The notes: generated by a model from the sequence alone, not told the origin. A stretch of DNA of 54,057 bases from HO2-45-28 sp964574495 (GCA_964574495.1 CAZNNT010000002.1:1-54057), one strand, 5' to 3'; counted from the stretch's first letter, positions 8,222 through 16,698 are shown. Program-made: numbers and translations.

Positions 8222-8890
8222 ATGCGAAGAGAAAGATTTGGTGAAGATGAATTTGTTCACGTTTTCAATCGCGGAGTTGAAAAACGGTTGATTTTTTTGG
8301 ATGACAACGATCGGTGGCGGTTTCTCGCCTTGCTGATTCTTCTCCAGGGAGATGTTGTTTTGCCTCAAATAGGTAGGATGATTGAAAATGTCAAACATCG
8401 GATGTTTGACAAAAGTTTGTTCTCGCAGATTGCCGATCAAAAATATGTTGAGCTAGTTTCTTTTTGTTTAATGCCCAATCATTTTCATCTTATTCTTCGG
8501 GAGATCAGCGAAGGGGGAATTTCTAGATATATGCAGCGTCTTCTGAACGCCTACACCAAGTATTTTAATACCCGATATAAACGCAGCGGGCATTTATTTT
8601 CCGGTCCCTTCCGCGCGGTTCTTATTGATAACGACGAATATCTTGATTATTTATCCGCGTATATTCATTTGAATCCAAAAGAATTAAAGGGATGGCGAAA
8701 TAGAGAAGTTGAATATTTCTGGTCAAGTTTTCAAGATTTTGTGAAAGAAAACAGGTGGAGGCAATTTCTTTGTCCTTCTGTGATCATGGATAAATTTAAA
8801 GACGGCAGAGAATATTACGATTTTATCATGGAGACGCCAATAAAAGAGGTTGAGAGTAAATTGACGGAGGAACTTTTGGCCGAAAACTAA
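8222..8890 (+). CDS. REP-associated tyrosine transposase (RAYT, Y1/HUH family)
   Basis: A TnpA_REP-type single-strand DNA endonuclease. The HUH motif is in MPNHFHLIL (H87, H89), and the catalytic Tyr should be Y111 or Y114 in LLNAYTKYFN, followed by the family signature RSGHLFSGPFRAVLID and YIHLNPKELKGW. Length (222 aa) is normal. REP-like palindromes flank the gene at 8167-8189 and 8892-8914, and a third (8389-8411) lies inside it, read in frame as NVKHRMFDK near residues 56-64. This is the usual REP/RAYT arrangement in which a domesticated transposase acts on its own palindromes. No clear Shine-Dalgarno site precedes the ATG. Confidence 0.92.
   Translation: MRRERFGEDEFVHVFNRGVEKRLIFLDDNDRWRFLALLILLQGDVVLPQIGRMIENVKHRMFDKSLFSQIADQKYVELVSFCLMPNHFHLILREISEGGISRYMQRLLNAYTKYFNTRYKRSGHLFSGPFRAVLIDNDEYLDYLSAYIHLNPKELKGWRNREVEYFWSSFQDFVKENRWRQFLCPSVIMDKFKDGREYYDFIMETPIKEVESKLTEELLAEN
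8389..8411. repeat. REP-like palindrome inside the RAYT coding sequence
   Basis: A 23-base perfect palindrome, arms TGTCAAACATC / GATGTTTGACA around one G, the most symmetrical copy. It is in frame and encodes a loop-like insert between the N-terminal strand region and the HUH motif. Confidence 0.9.
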
Positions 8891-8891
8891 A

Positions 8892-8914
8892 TGTCAAACA
8901 TCGGGTGTTTGACA
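8892..8914. repeat. REP-like palindrome just after the RAYT stop
   Basis: Arms TGTCAAACA / TGTTTGACA around TCGGG, starting 1 base after the stop codon. Confidence 0.9.
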
Positions 8915-8958
8915 GATGTTTTTGGCAAAAAGCGGCAAAAAGTGTCAGGCGCTTGAGC

Positions 8959-10536
8959 TTAATTCAATAATTTTGGGAGAAGCGACACGCCTGTCATCTC
9001 CGGGGGCGCTTTTAAATTCAAAAGTTCCAAAATAGTCGGCGCGATATCGGTTAAAGTTCCGCGGATTTCGCTGTAATTTTTTAAAATATTTTCATCTTCG
9101 CGCTCGCGCTCCCGCTTAAATTTTTGAGAAACGATATAAAACGGCACGGGATTGGTGGTATGTTTGGTTCTTTTTTCGCCGCTTAGGCGGTAGTGTTTTT
9201 CTTCGGCATTGCCGTGGTCGCCGGTAAGAACTAAAACGCCCCCGGCCTCCAAAATAGCCGGCATTATTTTGCCGACAGCGTCGTCCAGCGCCTCCAGCGC
9301 CTTTACGGTTGATTCAAAACTGCCGCTATGCCCGACCATGTCGGCATTAGCGAAATTAGCCAAAATGAAATCGTATTTATTGACCGAAGAAATGATTTGG
9401 TCGCTAATCAGTGCGGCCGACATTTCCGGATGTTCGTCAAAATGGGGCGTTTGCAACGAGGGCGCCAGAATTCTTTCCTCATTTTTAAACGGCCGTTCTT
9501 GGCCGCCGTTAAAAAAATAAGTGACATGGGCGTATTTTTCGGTCTCGGCAATATGGAGTTGTTTTAGTCCGGCGTCGGATATTATTTTAGCCAGCGGATT
9601 TTCTATATTCAGGGGCTTAAAAGCGACTTCGGCCGCAAACCCACGGTCATATTCGGTCATGGTCGTAAAAAGGAGGTCGGTTATTTTTTGTCTCGGGAAT
9701 TTATCAAAACTTTCGTTCACAAAAGCGCCGGTTAATTCTCTTACGCTATCCTCGCGGTAATTAAAAAATATGGCCGAATCCCCGTTTTGTATCCGGCCGA
9801 CGGCCTTGCCGTTTTCGGTTAAAAATCCCGCCTCAACAAATTCGTCGGTCAGATTTTTTTTGTAATTTTTTTCAATATGGAGAGAAGCGCTTTCATACGG
9901 GTCTCCCTTAGCCAAGACCAGAAGATTATAGGCCCTTTCAATCAAATCCCAATGATTATCGCGGTCCATGACGAAATGGCGGCCGACGACCGACGCGATT
10001 TTAAAAGTTGGATAATCCTGCGCGAGGCGCGCTTCTAAAGAGGCGAAAAATTTAGCGGCTTCCCGCGCCGGCGCGTCGCGGCCGTCGGTAAAAAGGTGCA
10101 GGAATACTTCCGTGATTTCGTTTTTACGCGCGAGTTCCAGTAAAGCGTAGATGTGGTCGGCATAAGCGTGGACCGAACCGGAAGAAAAAAGGCCCAAAAG
10201 ATGCAGGCGCGAATTATTTTTTTTAACGTGACTTACGGCTTTTTGGAACGCCTGATTTTGAAAAAAACTTCCGTCGCGTATGGCCATAATTATTCGCGGA
10301 AGGTGGGTGTAAAGCACGCGGCCCGCGCCCATAGTCAAATGCCCCACTTCGGAATTGCCTTCTTCGCCCCAGGGCAGACCGACCGCGGCGCCAGAGGCCT
10401 GAAGCGTCGTGAAAGGATAAAATTTTTCTATGAATTGAAAATTCGGGCGCGCGGCTTGCCGCCAAGTCGATTCCGTCGCTTTGGGGTTTACGCCGTAGCC
10501 GTCAAGCACGGCCAATATCACGGGTTTGGACGCCAT
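8959..10536 (-). CDS. gpmI: 2,3-bisphosphoglycerate-independent phosphoglycerate mutase
   Basis: Interconverts 3- and 2-phosphoglycerate in lower glycolysis using two Mn ions and a phosphoserine intermediate. The metal-site motif LDGYG (about residue 11) and the nucleophile S62 in GNSEVGHLTMGAGR are present. Other family blocks are HLFTDGRDAP, VVGRHFVMDRDNHWDL, FFNYREDSVRELT, NFANADMVGHSG, TGDHGNAEE and KRTKHTTNPVPF. Length (525 aa) is normal. It is transcribed divergently from rny. No strong ribosome site is seen at the ATG. Confidence 0.96.
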   Translation of the reverse strand: MASKPVILAVLDGYGVNPKATESTWRQAARPNFQFIEKFYPFTTLQASGAAVGLPWGEEGNSEVGHLTMGAGRVLYTHLPRIIMAIRDGSFFQNQAFQKAVSHVKKNNSRLHLLGLFSSGSVHAYADHIYALLELARKNEITEVFLHLFTDGRDAPAREAAKFFASLEARLAQDYPTFKIASVVGRHFVMDRDNHWDLIERAYNLLVLAKGDPYESASLHIEKNYKKNLTDEFVEAGFLTENGKAVGRIQNGDSAIFFNYREDSVRELTGAFVNESFDKFPRQKITDLLFTTMTEYDRGFAAEVAFKPLNIENPLAKIISDAGLKQLHIAETEKYAHVTYFFNGGQERPFKNEERILAPSLQTPHFDEHPEMSAALISDQIISSVNKYDFILANFANADMVGHSGSFESTVKALEALDDAVGKIMPAILEAGGVLVLTGDHGNAEEKHYRLSGEKRTKHTTNPVPFYIVSQKFKREREREDENILKNYSEIRGTLTDIAPTILELLNLKAPPEMTGVSLLPKLLN

Positions 10537-10633
10537 TATTATATTTTAGAGAAGTACTTTACAAATCTCCAGTATTTTGATATACTACGATTATTATTAT
10601 TTATAATGTTGAAAACGAAAAATAGTTATTTTT

Positions 10634-12163
10634 ATGACATTATCTTCACCAACGCTCATCGCGCTGGCCTTGGCTTTATTTGGCGTGGTAGTGGGTTATA
10701 TTCTGCGTCAGATAATCGCTCAACAGAAAAGAAATTCGGTAGAACTGAAGATCAAACAACTGCTTTTTGACGCTAAGACCGAAGCGCAGCATACGCTTGA
10801 CGAAGCGAAACACAAAGCCGAGTCCGCCTTTGAATCAATAAAACACGAAGAAAAAGAAAGAGAGACGGCTCTGCGCCGCCTGGAAGAGAGAATTGGGCAG
10901 AAAGAGGAATCGGTGGAAAGGCGCCGTCTTGAATTGGATCGCGAAACGAAAGACATCGTCAAACAAAAAGAAGACCTCAAGCGCCGCCATGAGTCGCTTG
11001 AATCAGTTGAAACGGAAAGGCGAAAAGAACTGGAAAAATTATCCGGACTTTCCGAGGAAGAGGCCAAGAAGGATTTGCTGGCCAGCGTTGAAAAAAAATA
11101 CGAAACGGACCTTATGTCGCGCATGCAGAAATTGGAGGTCTTCGGCAAAGAACAATTGGAACAGCGCGCGCGGGAAACCCTGGTTTCGGTCATACAGCGG
11201 CTGGCTTCTTCAACCGCGTCGGAAATTACCACCACTTCCGTAACCATACCTTCCGACGACATCAAAGGAAAAATTATCGGTAAAGAAGGCCGCAATATCC
11301 GGGCTCTGGAACGCGCGGCCGGAGTTGAAATTATAGTTGATGACACTCCTGGCGCGATTATCATTTCAAGTTTTGATCCGGTCCGGCGCCACGTGGCTAA
11401 GATCGCTCTTGAAAATCTGATTCTTGACGGCAGAATTCAGCCGGCCAGGATTGAAGAAACCGTGGAAAAAGCGCGGGCGGAAGTTGAAAAAATTATGAAA
11501 GAAGCGGGAGAAGCGGCCATTTACGAAGTCGGCGTTTTTGATGTTGACCCGCGGCTCGTGAATATTTTGGGACGTTTGCGTTTTCGCACGAGTTTCGGCC
11601 AAAATGTTCTTCAGCATTCAATTGAAATGACTCATTTGTCCGGGATGCTAGCGGCCGAGTTGGGAGCGGACGTTCAAGTGGCCAAGAAGGGCGCTTTGTT
11701 TCACGATCTCGGCAAAGCCATGGACCATGAGATTCAGGGGACGCATGTGGAGATAGGGCGGCGCATACTCCAAAAATTCAATGTTGACGAGAAAGTGATA
11801 AAGGCCATGCAGTCGCATCACGATGAATATCCCCATGAAACGCTGGAATCGGTAATCGTGCAGGTGGCCGACCAGATTTCCGGGGCTCGCCCGGGCGCGC
11901 GTAGAGACACGGTTGAAAATTATTTGAAACGCCTGGAAGATCTTGAAAGAATTGCCAACTCTTTTTCCGGCGTTGAAAAAACCTACGCCATTCAAGCGGG
12001 CAGAGAAATAAGAATTTTCGTCTCGCCCGAAAAAATTTCCGACCTGGAAATGAAGAAACTCGCCCGCGACATAGCCGATAAAGTGGAACAAGACCTTAAA
12101 TATCCTGGAGAGATAAAAGTGCATGTGATTCGCGAAAATAGGGTTGTGGAGTACGCCAGGTAG
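10634..12163 (+). CDS. rny: ribonuclease Y
   Basis: A membrane-bound endoribonuclease that starts mRNA decay. Order of parts: one N-terminal transmembrane helix (about residues 7-27), a long charged coiled coil (about 35-190), a KH RNA-binding domain (about 205-270, with GKIIGKEGRNIRALE) and an HD phosphohydrolase domain whose metal-binding HD is in LFHDLGKAMDHE, followed by SHHDEYPHET. Length (509 aa) is typical. Upstream, TTGATA and TATAAT (10577-10607) sit 19 bases apart, which would be a weak promoter. HU follows about 70 bases downstream with its own promoter. Confidence 0.96.
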   Translation: MTLSSPTLIALALALFGVVVGYILRQIIAQQKRNSVELKIKQLLFDAKTEAQHTLDEAKHKAESAFESIKHEEKERETALRRLEERIGQKEESVERRRLELDRETKDIVKQKEDLKRRHESLESVETERRKELEKLSGLSEEEAKKDLLASVEKKYETDLMSRMQKLEVFGKEQLEQRARETLVSVIQRLASSTASEITTTSVTIPSDDIKGKIIGKEGRNIRALERAAGVEIIVDDTPGAIIISSFDPVRRHVAKIALENLILDGRIQPARIEETVEKARAEVEKIMKEAGEAAIYEVGVFDVDPRLVNILGRLRFRTSFGQNVLQHSIEMTHLSGMLAAELGADVQVAKKGALFHDLGKAMDHEIQGTHVEIGRRILQKFNVDEKVIKAMQSHHDEYPHETLESVIVQVADQISGARPGARRDTVENYLKRLEDLERIANSFSGVEKTYAIQAGREIRIFVSPEKISDLEMKKLARDIADKVEQDLKYPGEIKVHVIRENRVVEYAR

Positions 12164-12171
12164 ATTGGGTG

Positions 12172-12180
12172 TGCTATAAT
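12172..12180 (+). promoter_or_regulatory. extended -10 promoter for HU
   Basis: TGC followed by TATAAT (12175-12180) with no clear -35 box, 54 bases upstream of the HU start. Confidence 0.55.
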
Positions 12181-12234
12181 TTCAAAAAGGTCAGTTTATA
12201 AATTAGCGGATTATATGATTTTGAAAATAATTTT

Positions 12235-12507
12235 ATGAATAAAATGGGTTTAACTGACGCCGTCTACGAAAAAATGGGCGGAACCAAAAAATCAGCCGAA
12301 GAATTGGTTGATTTCATTTTTGACACGATTGCAGGCGAGTTAAAAAACGGCGGAGAAGTAACCATTGCCGGCTTCGGGTCCTTTGGGGTTAAAGAGCGTA
12401 AGGCGCGCGAAGCCAGAAATCCGAGGACGGGGGAAACCGTTCACGTTCCGGCAACCAAAGCTCCGAAATTTAGGTCCGGCAAGGCGCTGAAAGAAGCCGT
12501 AAAATAA
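12235..12507 (+). CDS. hup: HU-family DNA-binding protein
   Basis: A small histone-like protein that bends and compacts DNA as a dimer. The sequence (90 aa) shows the helical N-terminus, GGEVTIAGFGSFGVKERKAR and the arm with RNPRTGETVHVPATKAPKFRSGKALK cut by the Pro that intercalates into DNA. Helices and arm are complete. A start at M1 or M4 is possible. A strong stem-loop terminator follows at once, so it is a single-gene unit driven by the extended -10 promoter. Confidence 0.95.
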   Translation: MNKMGLTDAVYEKMGGTKKSAEELVDFIFDTIAGELKNGGEVTIAGFGSFGVKERKAREARNPRTGETVHVPATKAPKFRSGKALKEAVK

Positions 12508-12521
12508 CAAACGCGCGTGAA

Positions 12522-12553
12522 AAACCCGCCCCGATATCCGTCGGGGCGGGTTT
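12522..12553. terminator. bidirectional terminator between HU and the ClpP-like gene
   Basis: A 13-base perfect stem (AAACCCGCCCCGA / TCGGGGCGGGTTT) with a six-base loop, between convergent genes. Confidence 0.88.
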
Positions 12554-12573
12554 GTATTTGAGATTTTAGAACT

Positions 12574-13323
12574 CTAATCATAAGTTATCAGTTTCGTCCA
12601 GTCCAAAGGACTGCCGTTTCCGCCAAAAACCTCGTCGGCAAAACCCCACTCCACGGCCTCCTGCGCCGTAAGGAACACTTCTTGTTTTTTATCCATATAA
12701 TCCTGCAGCATTTTCTGGATGCGTTGTAACGACCAAGTGTGAAATTTGCCTTTGCGTTTAAGCGCTTGCGAGTAAATATCTATCATTGAGGACGAAGTTT
12801 TTCTCATCCATTCCGCGTAAGTAAGAAAACCCTTGTAAGTATCCTCTGCTCCCACCGTGCCTTCGTGAAACATAAAGTAACTATGCGGCATTAAGACCCG
12901 CTTGTCCGCTGCTTGGAGTATAAGAGATGACATTGATCTGGCGTGGGTGTAACTTAAAATTGTGATTGGATTTGGACAAGATATGATAGCGTCGTAAATC
13001 GCCATTCCCTCTTCCCCGTTGCCTCCGCATGTTTTCATCGCGATTAAAATAGGTCTTTCCGGGTTTCTCCCGGAGAGAATATCCAGATTTTTTATGAAAC
13101 GAGATGTCATTATATATTCTACTCCCGGCTCTGTGTAATCATCCTCTTCGCCGTGGTATACTTTTTCTTCACCGACAAGATAAATACGAAAATTCACGAC
13201 ATCTATATTGTAGCCATGCATTTCTTCTATTGCCGATGTTTGTCTTTGCGTTGGCCAGGGATAAATAATCTTTCTGCGGCTTCTCGGTCTGACGATCTTG
13301 GCATGGGCGATCCTTTTAGCCAT
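12574..13323 (-). CDS. ClpP-like serine protease family protein
   Basis: A crotonase-fold protease of the ClpP/TepA type. The candidate nucleophile Ser is in THARSMSSLILQAAD, and the His is in YFMFHEG, matching the ClpP SMG and MIHQP blocks. At the place of the ClpP catalytic Asp (the RDRF block) the sequence reads KKQEVFLTAQEAVEWGFADEV, so by eye Glu replaces Asp. The family lid and C-terminal block (AVEWGFADEV) are conserved. The N-terminus is longer and basic (residues 1-25) compared with ClpP. A strong Shine-Dalgarno site (AGGAGGG) precedes the ATG. No Clp ATPase is next to it. It could be an active stand-alone peptidase or a non-standard ClpP subunit. Confidence 0.8.
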   Translation of the reverse strand: MAKRIAHAKIVRPRSRRKIIYPWPTQRQTSAIEEMHGYNIDVVNFRIYLVGEEKVYHGEEDDYTEPGVEYIMTSRFIKNLDILSGRNPERPILIAMKTCGGNGEEGMAIYDAIISCPNPITILSYTHARSMSSLILQAADKRVLMPHSYFMFHEGTVGAEDTYKGFLTYAEWMRKTSSSMIDIYSQALKRKGKFHTWSLQRIQKMLQDYMDKKQEVFLTAQEAVEWGFADEVFGGNGSPLDWTKLITYD

Positions 13324-13398
13324 CTCCCCACTCCCTCCTTACAACGAACACTCCAAAATAAATAATAGCACCCAATAATATATTTATACAAAACAAAT

Positions 13399-13716
13399 TC
13401 AGTTCAATTTTCTGACATTCAACATGGCGGCCAGAATTTGCCATTTTTCAGCGGCTTTTTCTTTTTCCTTGCAAGCAAGGTCGTAGGCCTTATTTAATTC
13501 TTTTCTTTTCAAAACTTCAATAAATTCCCAATCAAAGAAGAGCTTATTTTCTCCTTTATCCCAGGCGCCGAAGCGCGAACACCATTTTTCCAAAGCCCGT
13601 TTGATATTTTCATCGGTCCAATTACGCGGAATTTCAAATATTGCTTTTTTGTCGGTTCCCCTGGAACTTTTTATCCAGAATAAAACATATCGGGCGTTTT
13701 TTCTCTTTTCGGCCAT
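13399..13716 (-). CDS. small hypothetical protein (105 aa)
   Basis: A soluble, Lys/Trp-rich protein (MAEKRKNARYVLFWIKSSRG...) with no signal peptide and a C-terminal helix rich in Ala/Lys/Glu. There is a good ribosome site (GGAGGAG) before the ATG. A TATAAT at about 13747-13752 upstream lacks a clear -35. It is separated from its upstream neighbour by a strong terminator and from the ClpP-like gene by about 75 bases. I do not recognise it. Confidence 0.6.
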   Translation of the reverse strand: MAEKRKNARYVLFWIKSSRGTDKKAIFEIPRNWTDENIKRALEKWCSRFGAWDKGENKLFFDWEFIEVLKRKELNKAYDLACKEKEKAAEKWQILAAMLNVRKLN

Positions 13717-13781
13717 TTCGTGCTCGCTCCTCCTTTTTGGGTCTGATTATAGAGTAGCATATTTTGTATTTGCACCATGCC

Positions 13782-13828
13782 AAAACACAGCAAAAACCCC
13801 GCGTGAAGCGGGGTTTTTGCTGTGTTTT
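13782..13828. terminator. strong bidirectional terminator
   Basis: A 21-base perfect stem (starting AAAACACAGC, GC-rich near the loop, five-base loop) closing the sigma-factor operon at 13855. It has T-rich tails on both strands. Confidence 0.9.
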
Positions 13829-13854
13829 ATAAAGACCGACCTTTTGCTCTCATA

Positions 13855-14238
13855 TTAATAGAACACTCCGCGCTTTAGGTTGGTTTCTTCTTTAAAAACG
13901 TTAAGCTGTATGAACGCGTATAAAACATTCCTGAAGGCCAGAAGCATGGCGGCAAGCGCCCCCAAAAGCGATACCTGCACAACCAGCTTAGTATTTAACG
14001 CCGCGCCAAGCATGTAGGGCAACAGCGAATTCGGACTAAACAACATTTTTTGTATTGAATTATCCACAATTACGCGCACAAAAGCGTGCTCGCCGACGAA
14101 GTAGAGAAAAACGCCAAATATTAAAATCTCCAGGGCGACATAAGGCAGAATCCGCCTAAAAAACCAGATAAAATAAACCCTTTTCATTACTCTATTTTGT
14201 ATTTTTGTGCCCATTTTGTTTTTATTGATATAAGTCAT
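13855..14238 (-). CDS. small membrane protein coupled to the sigma factor gene
   Basis: 127 residues with two predicted membrane spans (about 30-49, LPYVALEILIFGVFLYFVG; and about 77-105, MLGAALNTKLVVQVSLLGALAAMLLAF) and a basic N-terminus. The ATG overlaps the last 17 bases of the sigma gene in another frame, which implies translational coupling. A membrane protein directly downstream of an ECF-like sigma factor is a candidate anti-sigma or sensor partner, but no anti-sigma fold can be recognised, so this is only inferred from position. Confidence 0.65.
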   Translation of the reverse strand: MTYINKNKMGTKIQNRVMKRVYFIWFFRRILPYVALEILIFGVFLYFVGEHAFVRVIVDNSIQKMLFSPNSLLPYMLGAALNTKLVVQVSLLGALAAMLLAFRNVLYAFIQLNVFKEETNLKRGVFY

Positions 14239-14794
14239 TGTTTGTGGCCTTTTTAAAAAGTTTTTTCGCCCTGAAAAGTTTCATTTTCAGCGCCGGAACG
14301 GTTATGTTCTCTTCCCCCGCTATGTCTTTGTATGATTTATCCTTTAAATAATACGAAGTCAGGAGTTTCTGCGACTGTTGCGGGAGGCGCGAAATGGCGT
14401 TTTCCACGATAATTTTCGCTTCGGTCGCGAGAGCGAGATTTTCATTGCTTGCGAGGGTCTCGCCGTACGCTATCTCGTCTGAAAATTCGCTCGCCCAACG
14501 CTTTTTCAAATAGTGGTATTTATTGATGGCGGCGTTAACCAGAATTTTATAAGCCCAGCTTTTGAATTCTATTCCCGGCCTCTTTTTAAATTTAGCGGCA
14601 TGAAAATAGATTTTTGTAAAAGCGTCCTGCACGACATCTTCGGCGTCCTCTTTCTGTCTGACCACGCCCATTGCTTTACGCAGAAACGGCTTTTCGTAGC
14701 GGGACATTATAATTCTAAAAAGCGCCGGCTTTTCAATGGAAGCGAAAAGAATTTCCTCGTCTTTTAGGCCGTCAAACTCTTCTTCTAAGCCCAT
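14222..14794 (-). CDS. ECF-type RNA polymerase sigma factor
   Basis: 190 residues with sigma region 2 (LRKAMGVVRQKEDAEDVVQDAFTKIYFHAAKF..., the KEDAEDVVQDAF block binding core and -10 DNA) and region 4 (ISRLPQQSQKLLTSYYLKDKSYKDIAGEENITVPALKMKLFRAKKLFKK, a helix-turn-helix for the -35). Region 3 is absent, as in group IV (ECF) factors. It is first in a two-gene operon with a membrane protein. Upstream (14795-14950) is A/T-rich with several TATAAT-like words, but no convincing full promoter can be picked. Confidence 0.88.
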   Translation of the reverse strand: MGLEEEFDGLKDEEILFASIEKPALFRIIMSRYEKPFLRKAMGVVRQKEDAEDVVQDAFTKIYFHAAKFKKRPGIEFKSWAYKILVNAAINKYHYLKKRWASEFSDEIAYGETLASNENLALATEAKIIVENAISRLPQQSQKLLTSYYLKDKSYKDIAGEENITVPALKMKLFRAKKLFKKATNNDLYQ

Positions 14795-14953
14795 CTATGA
14801 ATTATAGGTTTTTTAATGCCTATTATCGACCCATATTATATAACAGCGTAATGGTCGCCTTTGTTTCCTTTCATCATAACAATTGGATGTTAGTGTATAT
14901 AAAAATTAATAATTCGTCAATTTCGACGGTTTTGCAGAATGTTTAAGAATTTA

Positions 14954-15003
14954 GGTTAAAAGAAAAGACGCTGGTATAAAAAACCGCGTCTTTGTTAACT
15001 TTT
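14954..15003 (-). terminator. terminator of the 15003-15302 gene
   Basis: On the minus strand AAAGACGC pairs with GCGTCTTT across a 14-base loop, followed by TCTTTT, directly after the stop codon. Confidence 0.7.
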
Positions 15004-15302
15004 TATGAGAACTTTCTTTCTACTTCCAAAACAAGGTTGGCTATATCTTGTTTGATAATATTTTCATCTCCACATGCGATAAAATATTTGAATTCTGGTG
15101 TTAAGCCCTGTGTTGGAATCCTAAAATGTATGTACAACAAATCTTGATCATGTGAATGGCACAGCCGGAAATCGTTATCAGCGTACTTTTTTGAGTAAAG
15201 AACCTCATATCCTCGACTTTCCATGTATACCGAATCACAGATAGCTTTTGCAAGCATTTCACTGTCAACAGATATTTTTAAGGTCACCCTGATTAGATTC
15301 AT
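15003..15302 (-). CDS. small hypothetical protein (99 aa)
   Basis: I place the start at the ATG giving MNLIRVTLKISVDSE because GGAGG lies 7 bases upstream; a start 14 codons earlier has no ribosome site. The protein is an alpha/beta-looking soluble domain (KISVDSEMLAKAICDSV..., DLLYIHFRIPTQG) of unknown function. It is a single gene with its own terminator. Confidence 0.6.
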   Translation of the reverse strand: MNLIRVTLKISVDSEMLAKAICDSVYMESRGYEVLYSKKYADNDFRLCHSHDQDLLYIHFRIPTQGLTPEFKYFIACGDENIIKQDIANLVLEVERKFS

Positions 15303-15625
15303 CTTTTGCCTCCTGACTTTGATTGCAAGATAATCTAAATTCACTATATTATCGACAAGAACTCAAGGCAAATAATATGGCGCAAAGATAGGAGTAGTTT
15401 GTTTGTGAAGATTTTATTATTCATCAACAAAAAATTCCATTTCCCTATGCGGGCAACTAGACGACCCGCCTTCGCCAAGGCTACGGCGGGCAAGTGTTAC
15501 TGCGTCCTCCGTAGCTTTAGCGAAGAAGGAGAACTTGTCTCAGTGCCGCAATGACAACATCCTTATAATATTTTTATGCGCCTGAAATGATACTAAGGCG
15601 CTGTAAAAGGGCGGGTTTTTTTATC
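15303..15625. other. gene-free stretch with repeat-like hairpins
   Basis: About 320 bases without a credible gene. Two GC-rich inverted motifs stand out: CCCGCC...GGCGGG at about 15465-15490, and a TCCTCCGTAGCTTTAGCGA-like unit at about 15506-15530. A related piece (GTAGCTTTA, GGCTTTAGCGAAGG) recurs near 18710-18745. They look like remnants of a small dispersed palindromic repeat. Confidence 0.5.
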
Positions 15626-15654
15626 TTGACTATAACACCCAATGCGATTAGTAT
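15626..15654 (+). promoter_or_regulatory. promoter of the zinc-ribbon gene
   Basis: TTGACT (15626-15631), a 17-base spacer and TAGTAT (15649-15654). Confidence 0.65.
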
Positions 15655-15698
15655 TGACAACGGAGCCTTAAAAAATTAACTGGCGAGGAGGAAATGAT

Positions 15699-16067
15699 AT
15701 GAAAAAGATTGTGAAGAAAACAATTCTTTGGCGATGTTCGGTATGTGGCGCTGACTACAAAAATAAATCCGATGCTGAAAAATGTGAGAGTAGGCCGATT
15801 GAACAGAAGAAGTTTAGAATAGGTGACCAAGTCACTAACTCCATGGAGCCGCGGATATGTTCGTCGGCGGGTGGAGAATACAGATTCGAAGGGGAAATCA
15901 GTGAAATTATTGGACCGCAACCACCGGACGAAGAATACTGGATCAAATGGTTGGGTGGATTGCCCAAAACGCATGTTTTTTTGTATGAAGTTACATACAA
16001 ATGCCCTAAATGCGGAAGAAAAGAAGATGCTGCATATTTTGCGCCAGAATTAGAAAAAGTTAAATAA
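15699..16067 (+). CDS. zinc-ribbon-like hypothetical protein (122 aa)
   Basis: Two knuckles, CSVCGADY (about residue 13) and CPKCGRKE (about residue 102), could bind one or two zinc ions. The middle is rich in acidic and aromatic residues. It has a strong ribosome site (GAGGAGG), its own promoter and a terminator, so it is a single-gene unit. Function not recognised; nucleic-acid or protein binding is plausible from the knuckles only. Confidence 0.7.
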   Translation: MKKIVKKTILWRCSVCGADYKNKSDAEKCESRPIEQKKFRIGDQVTNSMEPRICSSAGGEYRFEGEISEIIGPQPPDEEYWIKWLGGLPKTHVFLYEVTYKCPKCGRKEDAAYFAPELEKVK

Positions 16068-16075
16068 GAACTATT

Positions 16076-16098
16076 GCCCACGCTTGTGGGCTTTTTTG
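16076..16098 (+). terminator. terminator of the zinc-ribbon gene
   Basis: Stem GCCCAC / GTGGGC with loop GCTT, then TTTTTT. Confidence 0.88.
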
Positions 16099-16260
16099 TT
16101 AGAACCTCTGTAAAATTATGTAAAAACCGTTTAGTTTTCAGTCCTCGATAAACTCAGACTAAAGAAGATTTTAGTTTTAAGCAATAAAAGTTTCTCTTTC
16201 TCTGTATGGGGAATAGAACGATGTTAGAACCCGTAAGATTTCTGAAATAGAAACGGCTAT

Positions 16261-16500
16261 TTAAATTAATCTTTTGTTTCTGAACGCGAATCCTGAACTT
16301 GATTTCAAATACTTCTCAAATTTTTGAGCCTTGGATTTGTTTTCAAATGCACCATACCAAATTATTTTAAACGGGGTTTTGCTTGAAGAATATTTAGCCT
16401 CTTTATTATTATGTTGCCCGAATCTTTCTTTAAGATCAGAGGTTGATCCGACGTAGAAACTTTTATCTTTAAGACTTTGTAAGATATAACAGTAATACAT
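16261..16500 (-). CDS. GIY-YIG domain nuclease-like protein
   Basis: A single GIY-YIG domain of about 79 residues: MYYCYILQS (GIY strand), FYVGSTSDLKERFGQHN (YIG strand and catalytic Arg) and the later GAFENKSKAQKFEKYLKS with the conserved Glu. I start at the internal ATG because family members begin MYYxYIL; a GTG five codons earlier is also open. Such small proteins (UPF0213/YhbQ type) occur in many copies in this lineage. The cellular role is unclear. It lies next to tRNA-Gly. Confidence 0.85.
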   Translation of the reverse strand: MYYCYILQSLKDKSFYVGSTSDLKERFGQHNNKEAKYSSSKTPFKIIWYGAFENKSKAQKFEKYLKSSSGFAFRNKRLI

Positions 16501-16624
16501 ATTGTTTTGCCCCACTTCACTGCGTTTCGCGGGGCCACTTCGCTTTTTATTCTAAAATGTTGCAAGCCGTATATTTTTTGTGCCTGCACCGCGAAGCCCG
16601 CGTAGCGAAGCGGAGTGGGCGAAG

Positions 16625-16698
16625 TGGTGCGGGCAGGGAGAATCGAACTCCCATCTACTGCTTGGAAGGCAGTCATTCTGCCACTAAACTATGCCCGC
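16625..16698 (-). tRNA. tRNA-Gly (UCC)
   Basis: A full cloverleaf on the minus strand: acceptor GCGGGCA / TGCCCGC, anticodon stem ACTGC / GCAGT with loop CTTCCAA (anticodon TCC), and a T arm with TTCGATT. CCA is encoded. Confidence 0.95.
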
